Shown: positions 55,179 to 64,000, counted from the stretch's first letter. The stretch: DNA of 64,000 nt from Bradyrhizobium sp. Arg816 (GCF_029989365.1 NZ_JAPRAQ010000003.1:496001-560000), one strand, 5' to 3'. Program-made: numbers and translations. Notes: generated by a model from the letters alone, not told the origin.

Positions 55179-56206
55179 TACCGCTCCGTCAGCTTCAGCT
55201 CGATGCGGCGGTTGCGCTTGTAGGCCTCTTCCGTGTTGGCGGCGTCGAGCGGCTGGAATTCGCCGAAGCCGGCGGCGACAAGGCGCTGGGCCGGCACGCC
55301 GAGCGAGATCAGATATTGCACCACCGAGATCGAGCGCGCGGCGGACAGGTCCCAGTTCGACTTGAAGTTCGCGCCGCTCACCGGGCGGACGTCGGTGTGG
55401 CCATCGACGCGCAGCACCCAGGGAATATCGCTCGGGATCTTCTTGTCGAGCTCGATCAGCGCGGCTGCCAGGGTGTCAAGCTCCGCGCGGCCCTCGGGCA
55501 GAAGCACCGCCTGGCCGGTGTCGAAGAACACTTCTGACTGGAACACGAAGCGGTCGCCGACGATGCGGATGTCAGGGCGGTTGCCGAGAATGGCGCGCAG
55601 GCGGCCGAAGAACTCCGAGCGATAGCGCGACAATTCCTGCACGCGCTGCGCCAGCGCGACATTCAGGCGAGACCCCAGATCGGCGATGCGGTTCTGCGAT
55701 TCCTTGTCGCGCTTCTCGCTGGCGTCGAGCGCCTCCTCCAACGCCGCCAGTTGCCGCCGCAGCGCGCTGATCTGCTGGTTCAGCACCTCGATCTGCGCCA
55801 GCGCCCGCGCCGAGACCGCTTTCTCCGAGTCCAGCGCCTTGCCGAGCTCGGTGGTCTTGCCTTGGGCGTCGTTGCCGGCGGCGGCGAGGCCGTCATAGAG
55901 TCCCTTGATGCGATCGCGCTCGGTCTCGGCCGAGGCGAGGCCGGCTTTCAGTGACGAGACCTGGTCGTCGAGCGTGAGCTTGCCGAGCTTCTCCAGCGAC
56001 AAGAGCTCGTTGAGCTGGGCGATCTTGGCGTTGAGCTGCTCCAGCGCCTTGTCCTTGCCGGTGACCTCCTGCGACAGGAAGAACTGCACGACCAAAAATA
56101 CCGACAGCAGGAACACGATCGACAGCACCAGCGTCGACAGCGCGTCGACGAATCCGGGCCAGTAGTTGAAGCCGGCTTCGCTGCGGCGGCCGCGCGCTAG
56201 AGCCAT
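55178..56206 (-). CDS. MotB/OmpA-like peptidoglycan-binding membrane protein with coiled coil
   Basis: 342 residues. One N-terminal membrane helix, preceded by NYWPGFVDALSTLVLSIVFL, resembles the MotB/TolR/ExbD helix. Its Asp (FVDA) could be the proton-carrying residue. A long coiled coil follows (about 50-190, with LEQLNAKIAQLNELLSLEKL), then an OmpA domain (about 215-342, with RVDGHTDVRPV and VAAGFGEFQPLDA). It is paired with the MotA/TolQ-like gene four bases upstream. Together they probably form a proton-driven stator-like complex tied to the cell wall, separate from flagella. Confidence 0.88.
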   Translation of the reverse strand: MALARGRRSEAGFNYWPGFVDALSTLVLSIVFLLSVFLVVQFFLSQEVTGKDKALEQLNAKIAQLNELLSLEKLGKLTLDDQVSSLKAGLASAETERDRIKGLYDGLAAAGNDAQGKTTELGKALDSEKAVSARALAQIEVLNQQISALRRQLAALEEALDASEKRDKESQNRIADLGSRLNVALAQRVQELSRYRSEFFGRLRAILGNRPDIRIVGDRFVFQSEVFFDTGQAVLLPEGRAELDTLAAALIELDKKIPSDIPWVLRVDGHTDVRPVSGANFKSNWDLSAARSISVVQYLISLGVPAQRLVAAGFGEFQPLDAANTEEAYKRNRRIELKLTER

Positions 56207-56210
56207 GTCG

Positions 56211-57251
56211 CTAACCCTTCTCCGGCTGGCGCGCGATGCGCTCCAGCAGGCGGCGGATCTCGCGGTTCTGCTCGCCCTGGCCGTCGGCCCATTCGCGGAT
56301 CATCTGCTGCTCGGTCCGCATGTGCGAGACCAGCGCCTGGATGGCTTCGGCAAGGCTCGCCATGGCCGCCGTGGTGCCGCGGCTGGCGCTGCCTTCCTCG
56401 AGCACGGAGCGTAAGCGCTCGACGGCGGCCTGGAGCTCGCCGCTGGCAACGCCGCCGCCGCCACCACCGCTGGCTGCGACCGCAACCTCGCCGTGGCCAT
56501 ATTCGCGCACGGTGGTGGCGAGCCAGTCTTCGAGGTCGGTGTAGAAGCGGTTCTGGGCCTGGCTCGACTGCAAATCGAGGAAGCCGAGGATCAGCGAGCC
56601 GGCGAGGCCGAACAGCGAGCTCGAGAACGAGATGCCCATACCGCCGAGCGGGGCGGCGAGGCCCTCCTTCAGCGTGTCGAACAGGGCGCCGGAATCGCCC
56701 CCGACCTTGAGCCCGTCGATCACCTTGCCGACCGAGCCGACCGTCTCGATCAGGCCCCAGAAGGTGCCGAGCAGGCCGAGGAAGACCAGCAAGCCGGTCA
56801 TGTAGCGGGAGATGTCCCGGGCCTCGTCCAGGCGGGTCGCGATCGAATCGAGCAGGTGCCGCATGGTGGTCTGGGTGATCGTCATCCGCCCGGTGCGCTC
56901 GCCGCCGAGGATCATGGCCATCGGCGCCAGCAGCTTCGGGTGCCGGGACGGCGCCAGGCCGGGATCGGCGATGCGGAAATTGTTGACCCAGGAGACTTCG
57001 GGGTAGAGCCGTATCACTTGGCGGAAGGCCAGGATGATGCCGATGAACAGCACGCCGCCGATCAGGGCATTGAGGCCGGGATTGGCGAAGAAGGCCAGGA
57101 TGATCTGCTTGTAGAGCACCACGCCGACCAGGGTGCACAGCACCAGAAAGACCAGCATCCGCACCAGGAAAACGCTGGGCGAGGATAGCTTGGTATATTC
57201 GATATCGATGGGGGAGCGGGGCGAGGCGCCTGGCGGCATGGCCGGTATCAT
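56211..57251 (-). CDS. MotA/TolQ/ExbB-like proton channel protein
   Basis: 346 residues. Two N-terminal helices (about 30-75, FLVRMLVFLVLCTLVGVVLY) precede a cytoplasmic domain. A later pair (about 140-230) contains GLLVFLGLLGTFWGLIETVG and MGISFSSSLFGLAGSLILGF, the MotA/TolQ/ExbB core. A Gly-rich linker (GGGGGGVASG) and a C-terminal helix follow. No long tail domain is present. It is the first gene of a three-gene unit with the MotB-like and GNAT genes. Confidence 0.88.
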   Translation of the reverse strand: MIPAMPPGASPRSPIDIEYTKLSSPSVFLVRMLVFLVLCTLVGVVLYKQIILAFFANPGLNALIGGVLFIGIILAFRQVIRLYPEVSWVNNFRIADPGLAPSRHPKLLAPMAMILGGERTGRMTITQTTMRHLLDSIATRLDEARDISRYMTGLLVFLGLLGTFWGLIETVGSVGKVIDGLKVGGDSGALFDTLKEGLAAPLGGMGISFSSSLFGLAGSLILGFLDLQSSQAQNRFYTDLEDWLATTVREYGHGEVAVAASGGGGGGVASGELQAAVERLRSVLEEGSASRGTTAAMASLAEAIQALVSHMRTEQQMIREWADGQGEQNREIRRLLERIARQPEKG

Positions 57252-57448
57252 CCGTTACGAACTTGCTTGCGGGGCGCACTATGGCACAGCGGCAGCCCAA
57301 AAAAAGCGCCGGATGTGCCGATTTCGTGGAGAGCTCTCGGAACCCAAAGCTGAAACCGCGCTTTGATAGAGACGTATCTTGCAAAACGTCGGCATTCCAC
57401 AGGCTTAGGTCGCATTTTCTCCCTGTCGCCCAGAGACGGAGTGGTTGC

Positions 57449-58477
57449 ATGAGCGTCGTTTCCGCGTTCATCGTGTCCGCCGAACGCGTGCCGCTGCCTG
57501 ATGTCGTGATCCGCGCCGCGATCCAGCGCCTGTGCTCGCGCAGGGCGACGCGCATGGCCGCGCTGGGCGCGGCCGATGATGCCGCCTTCGCCGGGCGGAT
57601 GATCCTGCGGCCGATCGCCGGGGACGCGGATGCCGTCAATGCCGGCCATGACGAGGTGCCCGCGGCGTTCTTTGCGGAGGTGCTCGGGCCCAACCGCAAC
57701 TACTCGTCCTGCTTCTACAAGTCCGATGCGAGCACGCTGCAGGAGGCGGAGGAGGAGGCGCTGCGCCAGACCGTCGAGCACGCCGGTCTCGCCGACGGCC
57801 AGACCATCCTCGAGCTCGGCTGTGGCTGGGGCTCGCTGTCGCTGTGGATGGCGCGGCGGTTCCCGCATGCGAAGGTGACGGCGGTGTCGAACTCGCAGGC
57901 CCAGCGCGTCTATGTCGAGGAGCAGGCGCGGCTGCGCGGACTGTTGAACCTGCGCGTGGTCGCCGCGGACATGAACGTGTTCGCGCCCGATGGGCAATTC
58001 GACCGCATCGTCTCGGTCGAGATGTTCGAGCAGATGATGAATTGGCGCAAGCTGATGACGCGCGTGCGATCCTGGCTCGCGCCTGACGGGCGCTTCTTCA
58101 TGCACATCGTCACCCATCGCTCCGGCTCTCATCTGTTCGACCGCGCCAATCGCGAAGACTGGATAGCGCAGCATGTACTCATGGATGGATTGATGCCGAG
58201 CCATCACCTCGTCAGGCAATTCGGCGACGTCTTCAGGATCGAGAAGGAATGGTGCTGGAGCGGAACGCACTATCAGCGCACCGCGAACGACTGGCTCGCC
58301 AATTTCGATGCGCGTCGCGACACGATCGAAGCGTCCCTGCGCAGCGTCCATGGCGAGGAGACCGCTGTGTGGATGCGACGCTGGCGCTGGTTCTTCCTCG
58401 CGACATCAGGACTGTTCGGCCACGCCGATGGAACCGAATGGGGCGTGAGCCAGTACAGGATGAGGGCCTCCGGGTGA
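57449..58477 (+). CDS. cyclopropane-fatty-acid-synthase-like SAM methyltransferase
   Basis: 342 residues. The SAM-binding motif ILELGCGWGSLSLWMARRFP is at about 120. FDRIVSVEMFEQMMNWRKLM and HYQRTANDWLANFD follow, all typical of CFA synthases and their relatives. CFA synthases methylate unsaturated acyl chains. This shorter protein lacks the usual N-terminal domain and may act on another acceptor. ATG at 57449 is chosen from GGAG ten bases upstream. The open frame extends to 57263 without similarity. Confidence 0.88.
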   Translation: MSVVSAFIVSAERVPLPDVVIRAAIQRLCSRRATRMAALGAADDAAFAGRMILRPIAGDADAVNAGHDEVPAAFFAEVLGPNRNYSSCFYKSDASTLQEAEEEALRQTVEHAGLADGQTILELGCGWGSLSLWMARRFPHAKVTAVSNSQAQRVYVEEQARLRGLLNLRVVAADMNVFAPDGQFDRIVSVEMFEQMMNWRKLMTRVRSWLAPDGRFFMHIVTHRSGSHLFDRANREDWIAQHVLMDGLMPSHHLVRQFGDVFRIEKEWCWSGTHYQRTANDWLANFDARRDTIEASLRSVHGEETAVWMRRWRWFFLATSGLFGHADGTEWGVSQYRMRASG

Positions 58478-58709
58478 TTGCGTTCTTCTGTCGCAGCCCG
58501 CGGTGATGGAACCCGACTCACAATCCGGTGAGCCTCGAAAAGCGCACTGAACTCAGCATGATAGGTCATGTGGCAATGAGCCGCCCGCGCAATGCGTTGC
58601 GTCGCAGCACGTACGTTCTATTTTGACGGCATCAGCCGCGTTGAATCGCCCAGAACGGGCTCGCGCGGAGCGTGATTTCAGTTTCAACAACATCGGGGCA
58701 TTTAGTTTC

Positions 58710-59903
58710 ATGTCAGGACTTCGCGCGCGATCGGCATGCGTTGCTATGATGCTCGCGGCCTTTACGCCGCTGCTCGCGGGCTGCGACGAATCCGTCTCTG
58801 CGGTGTCCGCTGCCCAGCCCGCCGATCCTGACGTCAGCGTCGTCATCGTCAAGCCGCAGCCGCGCGCCGTGGTGCGCGAGCTGCCGGGCCGCATCGCGCC
58901 GACGCGCGTCTCCGACGTGCGGCCGCGCATCTCCGGCATCGTGGTCGAACGCCTGTTCCGCCAGGGCAGCGAGGTGAAGGCCGGCGATCCGCTCTATCGC
59001 ATCGATCCGCGTCCGTTCGAGGTCGAGGTGATGGCCACCGAGGCCGCCGTCGCCAAGGCCGAGGCCGCGCTGATGCAGGCGAGGCAGCAGGCGCACCGCA
59101 TCGCCACCCTCACCAAGGATCGCGCCGCCCCGGAAGCCGAGAACGAAAAGGCGATCGCGGCCGAGCGCCAGGCCCATGCCGAGGTCGAAGGCCGCAAGGC
59201 CGAACTCGCGCGCGCCAAACTCAATCTCGACTATGCCACCGTGCGCGCGCCGATCGACGGCGTCGTCGGTGCGGCGCTGGTCAGCGAGGGTGCGCTCGCG
59301 GTGCAGAACGAGACCAACCTCGCCAGCATCCAGCAGCTCGATCCGATCTATGCCGACTTCACCCAGTCGGTGACCGAGCTCAACCAGCTCCGCCGCGCCT
59401 TCGAGAGCGGCGACCTCGAGCGCATCGCGGCCGATGCCGCCAAGGTGCGCCTTGTGCTCGACGACAACACCCTTTATTCGCTCGACGGCAAGCTGCTGTT
59501 CTCCGACGCCAAGGTCGATGCCCATACCGGCCAGGTGACCTTGCGCGGCGAATTCCGCAATCCCAAGCGCGAACTGCTGCCGGGCATGTATGTCCGCGTC
59601 CGCATCGACCAGGGTCTCGACAGCGACGCGATCGCGGTGCCGCAGCAGGCGATCCAGCGCAACGGCGGCGGCGGCAGCGAGGTGTTCGTCGTCAAGGACG
59701 ACAACCACATCGCCGTGCAGCCGGTGCGCACGGGGTCGGTGCAGGACGGACTCTGGTTCGTGACCGAGGGCCTGAAGGCCGGCGACAAGGTCGTGGTCGA
59801 AGGCTTCCAGAAGTTCGCCGCCGGCGACAAGGTGAAGCCGCAATCCTGGTCGGAGGCGGACGCGACCGCGGACAACCGGCACGCCCAGAAGCTGACGCGG
59901 TAA
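58710..59903 (+). CDS. RND efflux periplasmic adaptor lipoprotein
   Basis: 397 residues. Lipoprotein signal with lipobox LLAGC near residue 26. The membrane-fusion domains in order are beta-barrel/lipoyl (PRISGIVVERLFRQGSEVKA), hairpin coil, and the second lipoyl half (ARAKLNLDYATVRAPIDGVV). LLPGMYVRVRIDQG marks the adaptor barrel. It links the RND pump to an outer-membrane TolC-type channel. None is encoded here. ATG at 58710 fits the lipoprotein signal. It is 6 bp before the pump gene. Confidence 0.94.
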   Translation: MSGLRARSACVAMMLAAFTPLLAGCDESVSAVSAAQPADPDVSVVIVKPQPRAVVRELPGRIAPTRVSDVRPRISGIVVERLFRQGSEVKAGDPLYRIDPRPFEVEVMATEAAVAKAEAALMQARQQAHRIATLTKDRAAPEAENEKAIAAERQAHAEVEGRKAELARAKLNLDYATVRAPIDGVVGAALVSEGALAVQNETNLASIQQLDPIYADFTQSVTELNQLRRAFESGDLERIAADAAKVRLVLDDNTLYSLDGKLLFSDAKVDAHTGQVTLRGEFRNPKRELLPGMYVRVRIDQGLDSDAIAVPQQAIQRNGGGGSEVFVVKDDNHIAVQPVRTGSVQDGLWFVTEGLKAGDKVVVEGFQKFAAGDKVKPQSWSEADATADNRHAQKLTR

Positions 59904-59909
59904 CGCGCC

Positions 59910-62900
59910 ATGGCGAGTTTCTTCATCGACAGGCCGATCTTCGCCTGGGTGGTCGCGCTGTTCATCTGCTTGATCGGCGCGATCGCGGTTCCGTTGCTGC
60001 CGATCGCGCAATATCCGATCATCGCGCCGCCCTCGATCTCGATCTCGACCAGCTATCCCGGCGCCTCGCCCGAAAACCTCTACAACAGCGTCACCCGGCT
60101 GATCGAGGAGGAGCTCAACGGCGCCTCCGGCATCCTCAACTTTGAATCGACCAGCGACTCGCTCGGCCAGGTCGAGATCATCGCCAATTTCCAGCCGGGC
60201 ACCGATACCAGCGCCGCCTCCGTCGAGGTGCAGAACCGCATCAAGCGCGTCGAGGCGCGGCTGCCCCGCGCGGTGATCCAGCAGGGCATCCTGATCGAGG
60301 AAGCCTCGAGCGCCGTGCTCCAGATCATCACGCTGAACTCGACCGACGGCAGCCTCGACGAAGTCGGCCTCGGCGATTTCATGATCCGCAACGTGCTCGG
60401 CGAGATACGCCGCATCCCCGGCGTCGGCCGCGCCACGCTCTATTCGACCGAACGCAGCTTGCGCGTCTGGGTCGATCCGGCGAAGCTCGTCGGCTACGGG
60501 CTGACCGCGGACGACGTCAACAAGGCGATCGCCGCGCAGAACGCGCAGGTCGCGTCGGGCAGCATCGGCGCCGAGCCGTCGACCTCGAGCCAGCGCACCT
60601 CCTCGCTGGTGCTGGTCAAGGGCCAGCTCTCGTCCCCGGACGAATTCGGTTCCATCATCCTGCGCGCCAATGCCGACGGTTCGACCGTGCGGTTGCGCGA
60701 CGTCGCACGCATCGAGGTCGGCGGCCTCAGCTACCAGTTCAACACGCGCCTGAACGGCAAGCCGACCGCGGGCCTCTCCGTGCTGATGTCGCCGACCGGC
60801 AACGCGCTGGCGACCGCGGGCGCGGTCGAGGAGAAGATGAAGGAGCTGTCGCGCTTCTTCCCGGCCAACATCTCCTACGAGATCCCCTACAACATCACGC
60901 CCGTGGTCGAGGCCTCGATCAAGAAGGTGCTGACGACGCTGGTCGAAGCCGTGGTGCTGGTGTTCGTGGTGATGTTCCTGTTCCTGCAGAACATCCGCTA
61001 CACCATCATCCCGACCATCGTGGTGCCCGTGGCGCTGCTGGGCGCGTGTACCACGCTGCTGCTCGCCGGCTATTCCATCAACATGCTCTCGATGTTCGGC
61101 ATGGTGCTCGCGGTCGGCATCCTCGTCGACGACGCCATCGTCGTGGTCGAGAACGTCGAGCGCATCATGTCCGAGGAAGGCCTGCCGCCGAAGGAAGCGA
61201 CGCGGAAGGCGATGGCGCAGATCTCGGGCGCCATCATCGGCATCACGCTGGTGCTGATGGCGGTGTTCGTGCCGATGGCGTTCTTCCCCGGCTCGGTCGG
61301 CATCATCTACCGCCAGTTCTCGGTGACCATGGTTGCCGCGATCGGCTTCTCCGCCTTCCTCGCGCTGTCGCTGACGCCGGCACTGTGCGCGACCCTGCTC
61401 AAGCCCGTCGCGGCCGGCCACGGCCATGCGAAGCGGGGCGTGTTCGGCTGGTTCAACCGCATGCTCGAAGGCGGCAAGGAGGGCTATTCCCGCACCGTCG
61501 GCTTCTCGCTGAAGCGGACCGGCCGCCTGATGCTGGTCTATGTCGCGCTGCTGGTCGGTCTCTCCTGGGCCTTCGTCAGCCTGCCCGGCGGCTTCCTGCC
61601 GATCGATGACCAGGGCTTCGTCACCACCGACGTGCAGACGCCGTCGGATTCGTCGTATCCCCGCACCGAGGCCGTCATCGAGAAGGTCGAGAAATATCTC
61701 GCCGAGCGGCCGGGTGTGAAGGATGTCACCTTCCTCACCGGCTTCAGCTTCTCCGGCCAGGGCATGAACACTGCGCAGGCCTTCATCACGCTGAAGGACT
61801 GGTCGGAGCGCGGGCCGAAGGACTCAGCCGCCGCGATCGTCAACGACATCAACCGCGATCTGTCGTCCTCGATCCGCGATGCAAAGATCTCTGCGCTCCA
61901 GCCGCCGCCGATCGACAATCTCGGCAATTCCTCGGGCTTCTCGTTCCGCCTCCAGGACCGCGGCCAGAAAGGCTATCCGGCATTGATGCGCGCCGCCGAC
62001 CAGCTGATCGCGGAGGCCAATGCGAGCCCCGTGCTTCAGAAGGTCTATATCGAGGGCCTGCCCGAGGCCGGCGTTGTCAATCTCGTGATCGACCGCGAGA
62101 AGGCCGGCGCCTTCGGCGTCACCTTCGAGGACATCAACAACACGATCTCGACCAATCTCGGCTCGAACTACATCAACGACTTCCCGAACCGCGGCCGCAT
62201 GCAGCGCGTCGTGGTGCAGGCGGACGCCCGCGACCGCATGCGGACCGAGGACATCCTCAACTACAACGTCAAGAACAGCCGTGGCCAGCTCGTGCCGTTC
62301 TCCTCTTTCGCCACGGTCGAATGGGCGCGCGGCCCGACGCAGATCGCCGGCTTCAATTATTATCCCGCAGTGCGCATCTCCGGCGAGGCGAAACCCGGCT
62401 TCACCTCGGGCGACGCGATCGCCGAGATGGAGCGGCTTGCCGGCAAATTGCCGCGCGGCTTCGGCTATGAATGGACCGGACAGTCGCTCCAGGAAAAACT
62501 CTCGGGCTCGCAGGCGCCGTTCCTGCTGGCGCTGTCGGTGTTCGTGGTGTTCCTGTGTCTTGCCGCGCTCTACGAGAGCTGGACCATTCCGCTCGCGGTG
62601 CTGCTCACGGTGCCGCTCGGCATCGTCGGCGCGGTGGCCGCGGCGATGCTGCGCGGCCTGCCCAACGACGTCTATTTCACCGTCGGCCTGATCACCATCA
62701 TCGGCCTCGCGGCAAAGGACGCGATCCTGATCATCGAGTTCGCCAAGGATCTGCGGAAAGAAGGCAAGCCGCTGGTGGACGCCACCATCGAGGCCTGCCG
62801 CCTGCGCTTCCGCCCGATCCTGATGACCGGCCTTGCCTTCATCTGCGGCGTGCTGCCGATGGCCATCGCCCACGGCGCCGGCGGCGCCAGCCAGCAGGCG

Positions 62901-63071
62901 CTCGGCAGCATCGTGATGGGCGGCATGATCGCGGTGGTGATTTTGGCGCTGCTGATGGTGCCGGTGTTCTTCGTCTCGGTGCAGCGCGTGCTGGCGGGGG
63001 ATCGGGAGCCGAAGGCGGCGAAGGACGGCGAGACATACGGGCCGCCCGCGCCGGTGCGGCATAGCCACTAA
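59910..63071 (+). CDS. RND multidrug efflux pump, HAE-1 (AcrB/MexB) family
   Basis: 1053 residues, full length with 12 helices and two large periplasmic loops. Conserved proton-relay residues are seen in GILVDDAIVVVENVERIM (Asp pair) and GLAAKDAILIIEFAKDL (Lys). N-terminal FFIDRPIFAWVVALFICLIG is the family start. It exports amphipathic drugs or plant compounds by proton antiport. No local repressor gene is present. Confidence 0.97.
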   Translation: MASFFIDRPIFAWVVALFICLIGAIAVPLLPIAQYPIIAPPSISISTSYPGASPENLYNSVTRLIEEELNGASGILNFESTSDSLGQVEIIANFQPGTDTSAASVEVQNRIKRVEARLPRAVIQQGILIEEASSAVLQIITLNSTDGSLDEVGLGDFMIRNVLGEIRRIPGVGRATLYSTERSLRVWVDPAKLVGYGLTADDVNKAIAAQNAQVASGSIGAEPSTSSQRTSSLVLVKGQLSSPDEFGSIILRANADGSTVRLRDVARIEVGGLSYQFNTRLNGKPTAGLSVLMSPTGNALATAGAVEEKMKELSRFFPANISYEIPYNITPVVEASIKKVLTTLVEAVVLVFVVMFLFLQNIRYTIIPTIVVPVALLGACTTLLLAGYSINMLSMFGMVLAVGILVDDAIVVVENVERIMSEEGLPPKEATRKAMAQISGAIIGITLVLMAVFVPMAFFPGSVGIIYRQFSVTMVAAIGFSAFLALSLTPALCATLLKPVAAGHGHAKRGVFGWFNRMLEGGKEGYSRTVGFSLKRTGRLMLVYVALLVGLSWAFVSLPGGFLPIDDQGFVTTDVQTPSDSSYPRTEAVIEKVEKYLAERPGVKDVTFLTGFSFSGQGMNTAQAFITLKDWSERGPKDSAAAIVNDINRDLSSSIRDAKISALQPPPIDNLGNSSGFSFRLQDRGQKGYPALMRAADQLIAEANASPVLQKVYIEGLPEAGVVNLVIDREKAGAFGVTFEDINNTISTNLGSNYINDFPNRGRMQRVVVQADARDRMRTEDILNYNVKNSRGQLVPFSSFATVEWARGPTQIAGFNYYPAVRISGEAKPGFTSGDAIAEMERLAGKLPRGFGYEWTGQSLQEKLSGSQAPFLLALSVFVVFLCLAALYESWTIPLAVLLTVPLGIVGAVAAAMLRGLPNDVYFTVGLITIIGLAAKDAILIIEFAKDLRKEGKPLVDATIEACRLRFRPILMTGLAFICGVLPMAIAHGAGGASQQALGSIVMGGMIAVVILALLMVPVFFVSVQRVLAGDREPKAAKDGETYGPPAPVRHSH

Positions 63072-63098
63072 GGCGCGACGGCCGCTGCCTTCTTCGCC

Positions 63099-63239
63099 TC
63101 TCCCCGCTTGCGGGGAGAGGTCGGATCGCATCGCAGATGCGATCCGGGTGAGGGGGGCTCTCCGCGAGTCCAACCCGTACCGAGCTTGCCGAGGCAGCCC
63201 CTCACCCCAGCCCTCTCCCCGTAAGAACGGGGCGAGGGA
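63099..63239. repeat. CTCTCCCCGC...GCGGGGAGAG complex repeat
   Basis: CTCTCCCCGCTTGCGGGGAGAG hairpin halves, then GGATCGCATCGCAGATGCGA and GTGAGGGG, mirrored by CCCCTCACCC and CTCTCCCCGTAAGAACGGGG. Common bradyrhizobial intergenic repeat between convergent genes. Confidence 0.85.
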
Positions 63240-63260
63240 GTGCACCGTCGATGCGGCGGC

Positions 63261-64000
63261 CTACTTCCGCAAAATCTTCACCAGCTCCCCGTGCACGAAC
63301 TCATTGCCGCACACGACATGCCCGGTCACCAGCGCATCACCGGGCGTTGCGATGTCGCTCACCGTGCCGCCAGCCTCGCGCACCATGATCATGCCGGCGG
63401 CGATGTCCCAGGATTGCAGATTGCGCTCCCAGTAGCCGTCGAGGCGGCCGGCGGCGACGAAGGCGAGGTCGAGCGAGGCGGCGCCGAAACGGCGCAGGCC
63501 TGCGACGCGGTCCTGGATCGCGGTCATCTCGCGGCGGAATTCCTCGTGGTCGCCACGGCCGATATGGGGCAGGCCGCAGGCGACCACGCATTCGTTGAGC
63601 TGGCGGCGGCCGGCCACGCGCAGGCGCTGGTCGTTGAGGAAGGCGCCCTTGCCGCGCTCGGCGATGTAGAGCTCGTCATTGGCGGGGTTGTAGATCACGC
63701 CCGCAATGATCGTGCCCTCGCGCACGAGGCCGATCGAGATCGCGAATTGCGGGATGCCGTGCAGGAAGTTGGTGGTGCCGTCGAGCGGGTCGACGATCCA
63801 GGTGTGGCTCTTGTCGCTGCCTTCGCGGGTACCGCCTTCCTCGCCGATGAAGCCGTAGCCGGGACGGGCCTTGGCGAGGTCCTGGTAGAGGATCTCTTCG
63901 GCGCGCTTGTCGGCGAGCGAGACGAAATTGGCCGGCCCCTTCAGCGAGACCTGAAGATGCTCGATCTCGCCGAGATCGCGCTTGAGGCTGCGGCCAGCGC
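63261..64000 (-). CDS. suhB: inositol monophosphatase family protein, 5' end outside window
   Basis: Partial: the reading frame is open to the window edge, so the N-terminus lies beyond 64000. Visible motifs are FIGEEGG, the metal-binding DPLDGTTNFLHGIPQFA and the late WDIAAGMIMVREAGGTV. These are the three inositol monophosphatase/SuhB boxes. It may dephosphorylate inositol phosphates or act in RNA processing as SuhB does in E. coli. The symbol is tentative. A shorter frame starting at 63725 is an internal GTG, not the true start. Confidence 0.92.
   Translation of the reverse strand, partial: AGRSLKRDLGEIEHLQVSLKGPANFVSLADKRAEEILYQDLAKARPGYGFIGEEGGTREGSDKSHTWIVDPLDGTTNFLHGIPQFAISIGLVREGTIIAGVIYNPANDELYIAERGKGAFLNDQRLRVAGRRQLNECVVACGLPHIGRGDHEEFRREMTAIQDRVAGLRRFGAASLDLAFVAAGRLDGYWERNLQSWDIAAGMIMVREAGGTVSDIATPGDALVTGHVVCGNEFVHGELVKILRK

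Noticed and set aside
55178..57251. Zorya-type anti-phage system (ZorA/ZorB are MotA/MotB-like)
   Set aside because: The MotA-like protein lacks the long ZorA tail, and no ZorC, ZorD or ZorE gene is adjacent. The neighbours are a GNAT gene and a methyltransferase.
58713..61427. 904-codon minus-strand open frame opposite the RND genes
   Set aside because: Arg/Asp/His-rich translation typical of antisense frames in GC-rich genes. The plus-strand RND adaptor and pump are unmistakable.
1..64000. tRNA or rRNA genes, CRISPR arrays, insertion sequences
   Set aside because: I looked for clover-leaf T-arms (GGTTCGAATCC-like), spaced direct repeats and transposase motifs and found none convincing. 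A computed scan would be more certain.

Overview
The window is GC-rich chromosomal DNA from an alphaproteobacterium, most probably Bradyrhizobium or a close relative in the Nitrobacteraceae. The evidence is the gene families (OpgC, DUF2865, DUF1465, DUF2849/DUF934 inside a cys operon, a C-minus ribosomal protein L31), exact or near-exact GGAAC-N16/17-CGTT promoters of the EcfG type, and at least eleven short palindromic repeats of kinds I recognise from bradyrhizobial intergenic regions. I see no insertion sequence, prophage, CRISPR array, tRNA or rRNA. It reads as ordinary core and near-core chromosome rather than a genomic island.

Layout. 0.1-2.4 kb: an antibiotic-monooxygenase-fold protein followed by the urease nickel chaperones ureE-ureF-ureG. 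2.7-6.4 kb: a CHASE-domain HWE-type histidine kinase with a degraded ATPase domain, a TetR regulator and an OpgC-type membrane acyltransferase. 6.6-12.9 kb: a cell-envelope and stress block holding a YqjE/YqjD-like pair, an AI-2E family permease, an L,D-transpeptidase with a DUF2865 protein, a chemoreceptor and a 51-residue membrane protein. Four of its transcription units carry candidate EcfG promoters. 13.1-15.3 kb: malate synthase G. 15.5-27.1 kb: a complete assimilatory sulfate system. cysD-cysNC runs leftward and cysG-DUF2849-cysI-DUF934-cysH runs rightward, from a shared divergent region with two mirror-image TATAGAAAAT boxes. It is followed by a sulfate ABC transporter (binding protein, CysT, CysW, CysA).

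27.2-37.5 kb: a CAP-domain lipoprotein, a patatin-like lipase paired with a 3-hydroxybutyrate dehydrogenase, a TauE/SafE permease, a polysaccharide flippase, a DsbD-alpha-like secreted protein, YqgE/AlgH, a TfdA-like dioxygenase with two divergent short-chain dehydrogenases, and a CsbD-like stress protein. 37.6-43.9 kb: an SGNH-fold protein that has lost its catalytic Ser and His, an animal-type heme peroxidase, a lytic transglycosylase and galU. 44-50.7 kb: a diguanylate cyclase, three small genes, a large GGDEF-EAL membrane protein and a quinone oxidoreductase. 50.8-57.3 kb: DUF1192, a small-RNA gene, DUF1465, rpmE, an exporter ABC half-transporter, a GNAT enzyme and a MotA/MotB-like envelope pair. 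57.4-64 kb: a cyclopropane-synthase-like methyltransferase, an RND efflux pair and the 3' part of an inositol monophosphatase gene that leaves the window.

The strongest non-routine observations are: the group of EcfG-type promoters over 7.5-12.8 kb (plus one near-match at 37 kb); an unannotated small RNA at about 51.26-51.37 kb with two hairpins, an exposed CCUCCC anti-Shine-Dalgarno stretch and a strong terminator; the symmetric boxes in the cysD/cysG divergent region; and two proteins whose catalytic residues look lost (the HWE kinase and the SGNH protein). I did not find a convincing entirely new multi-gene system.
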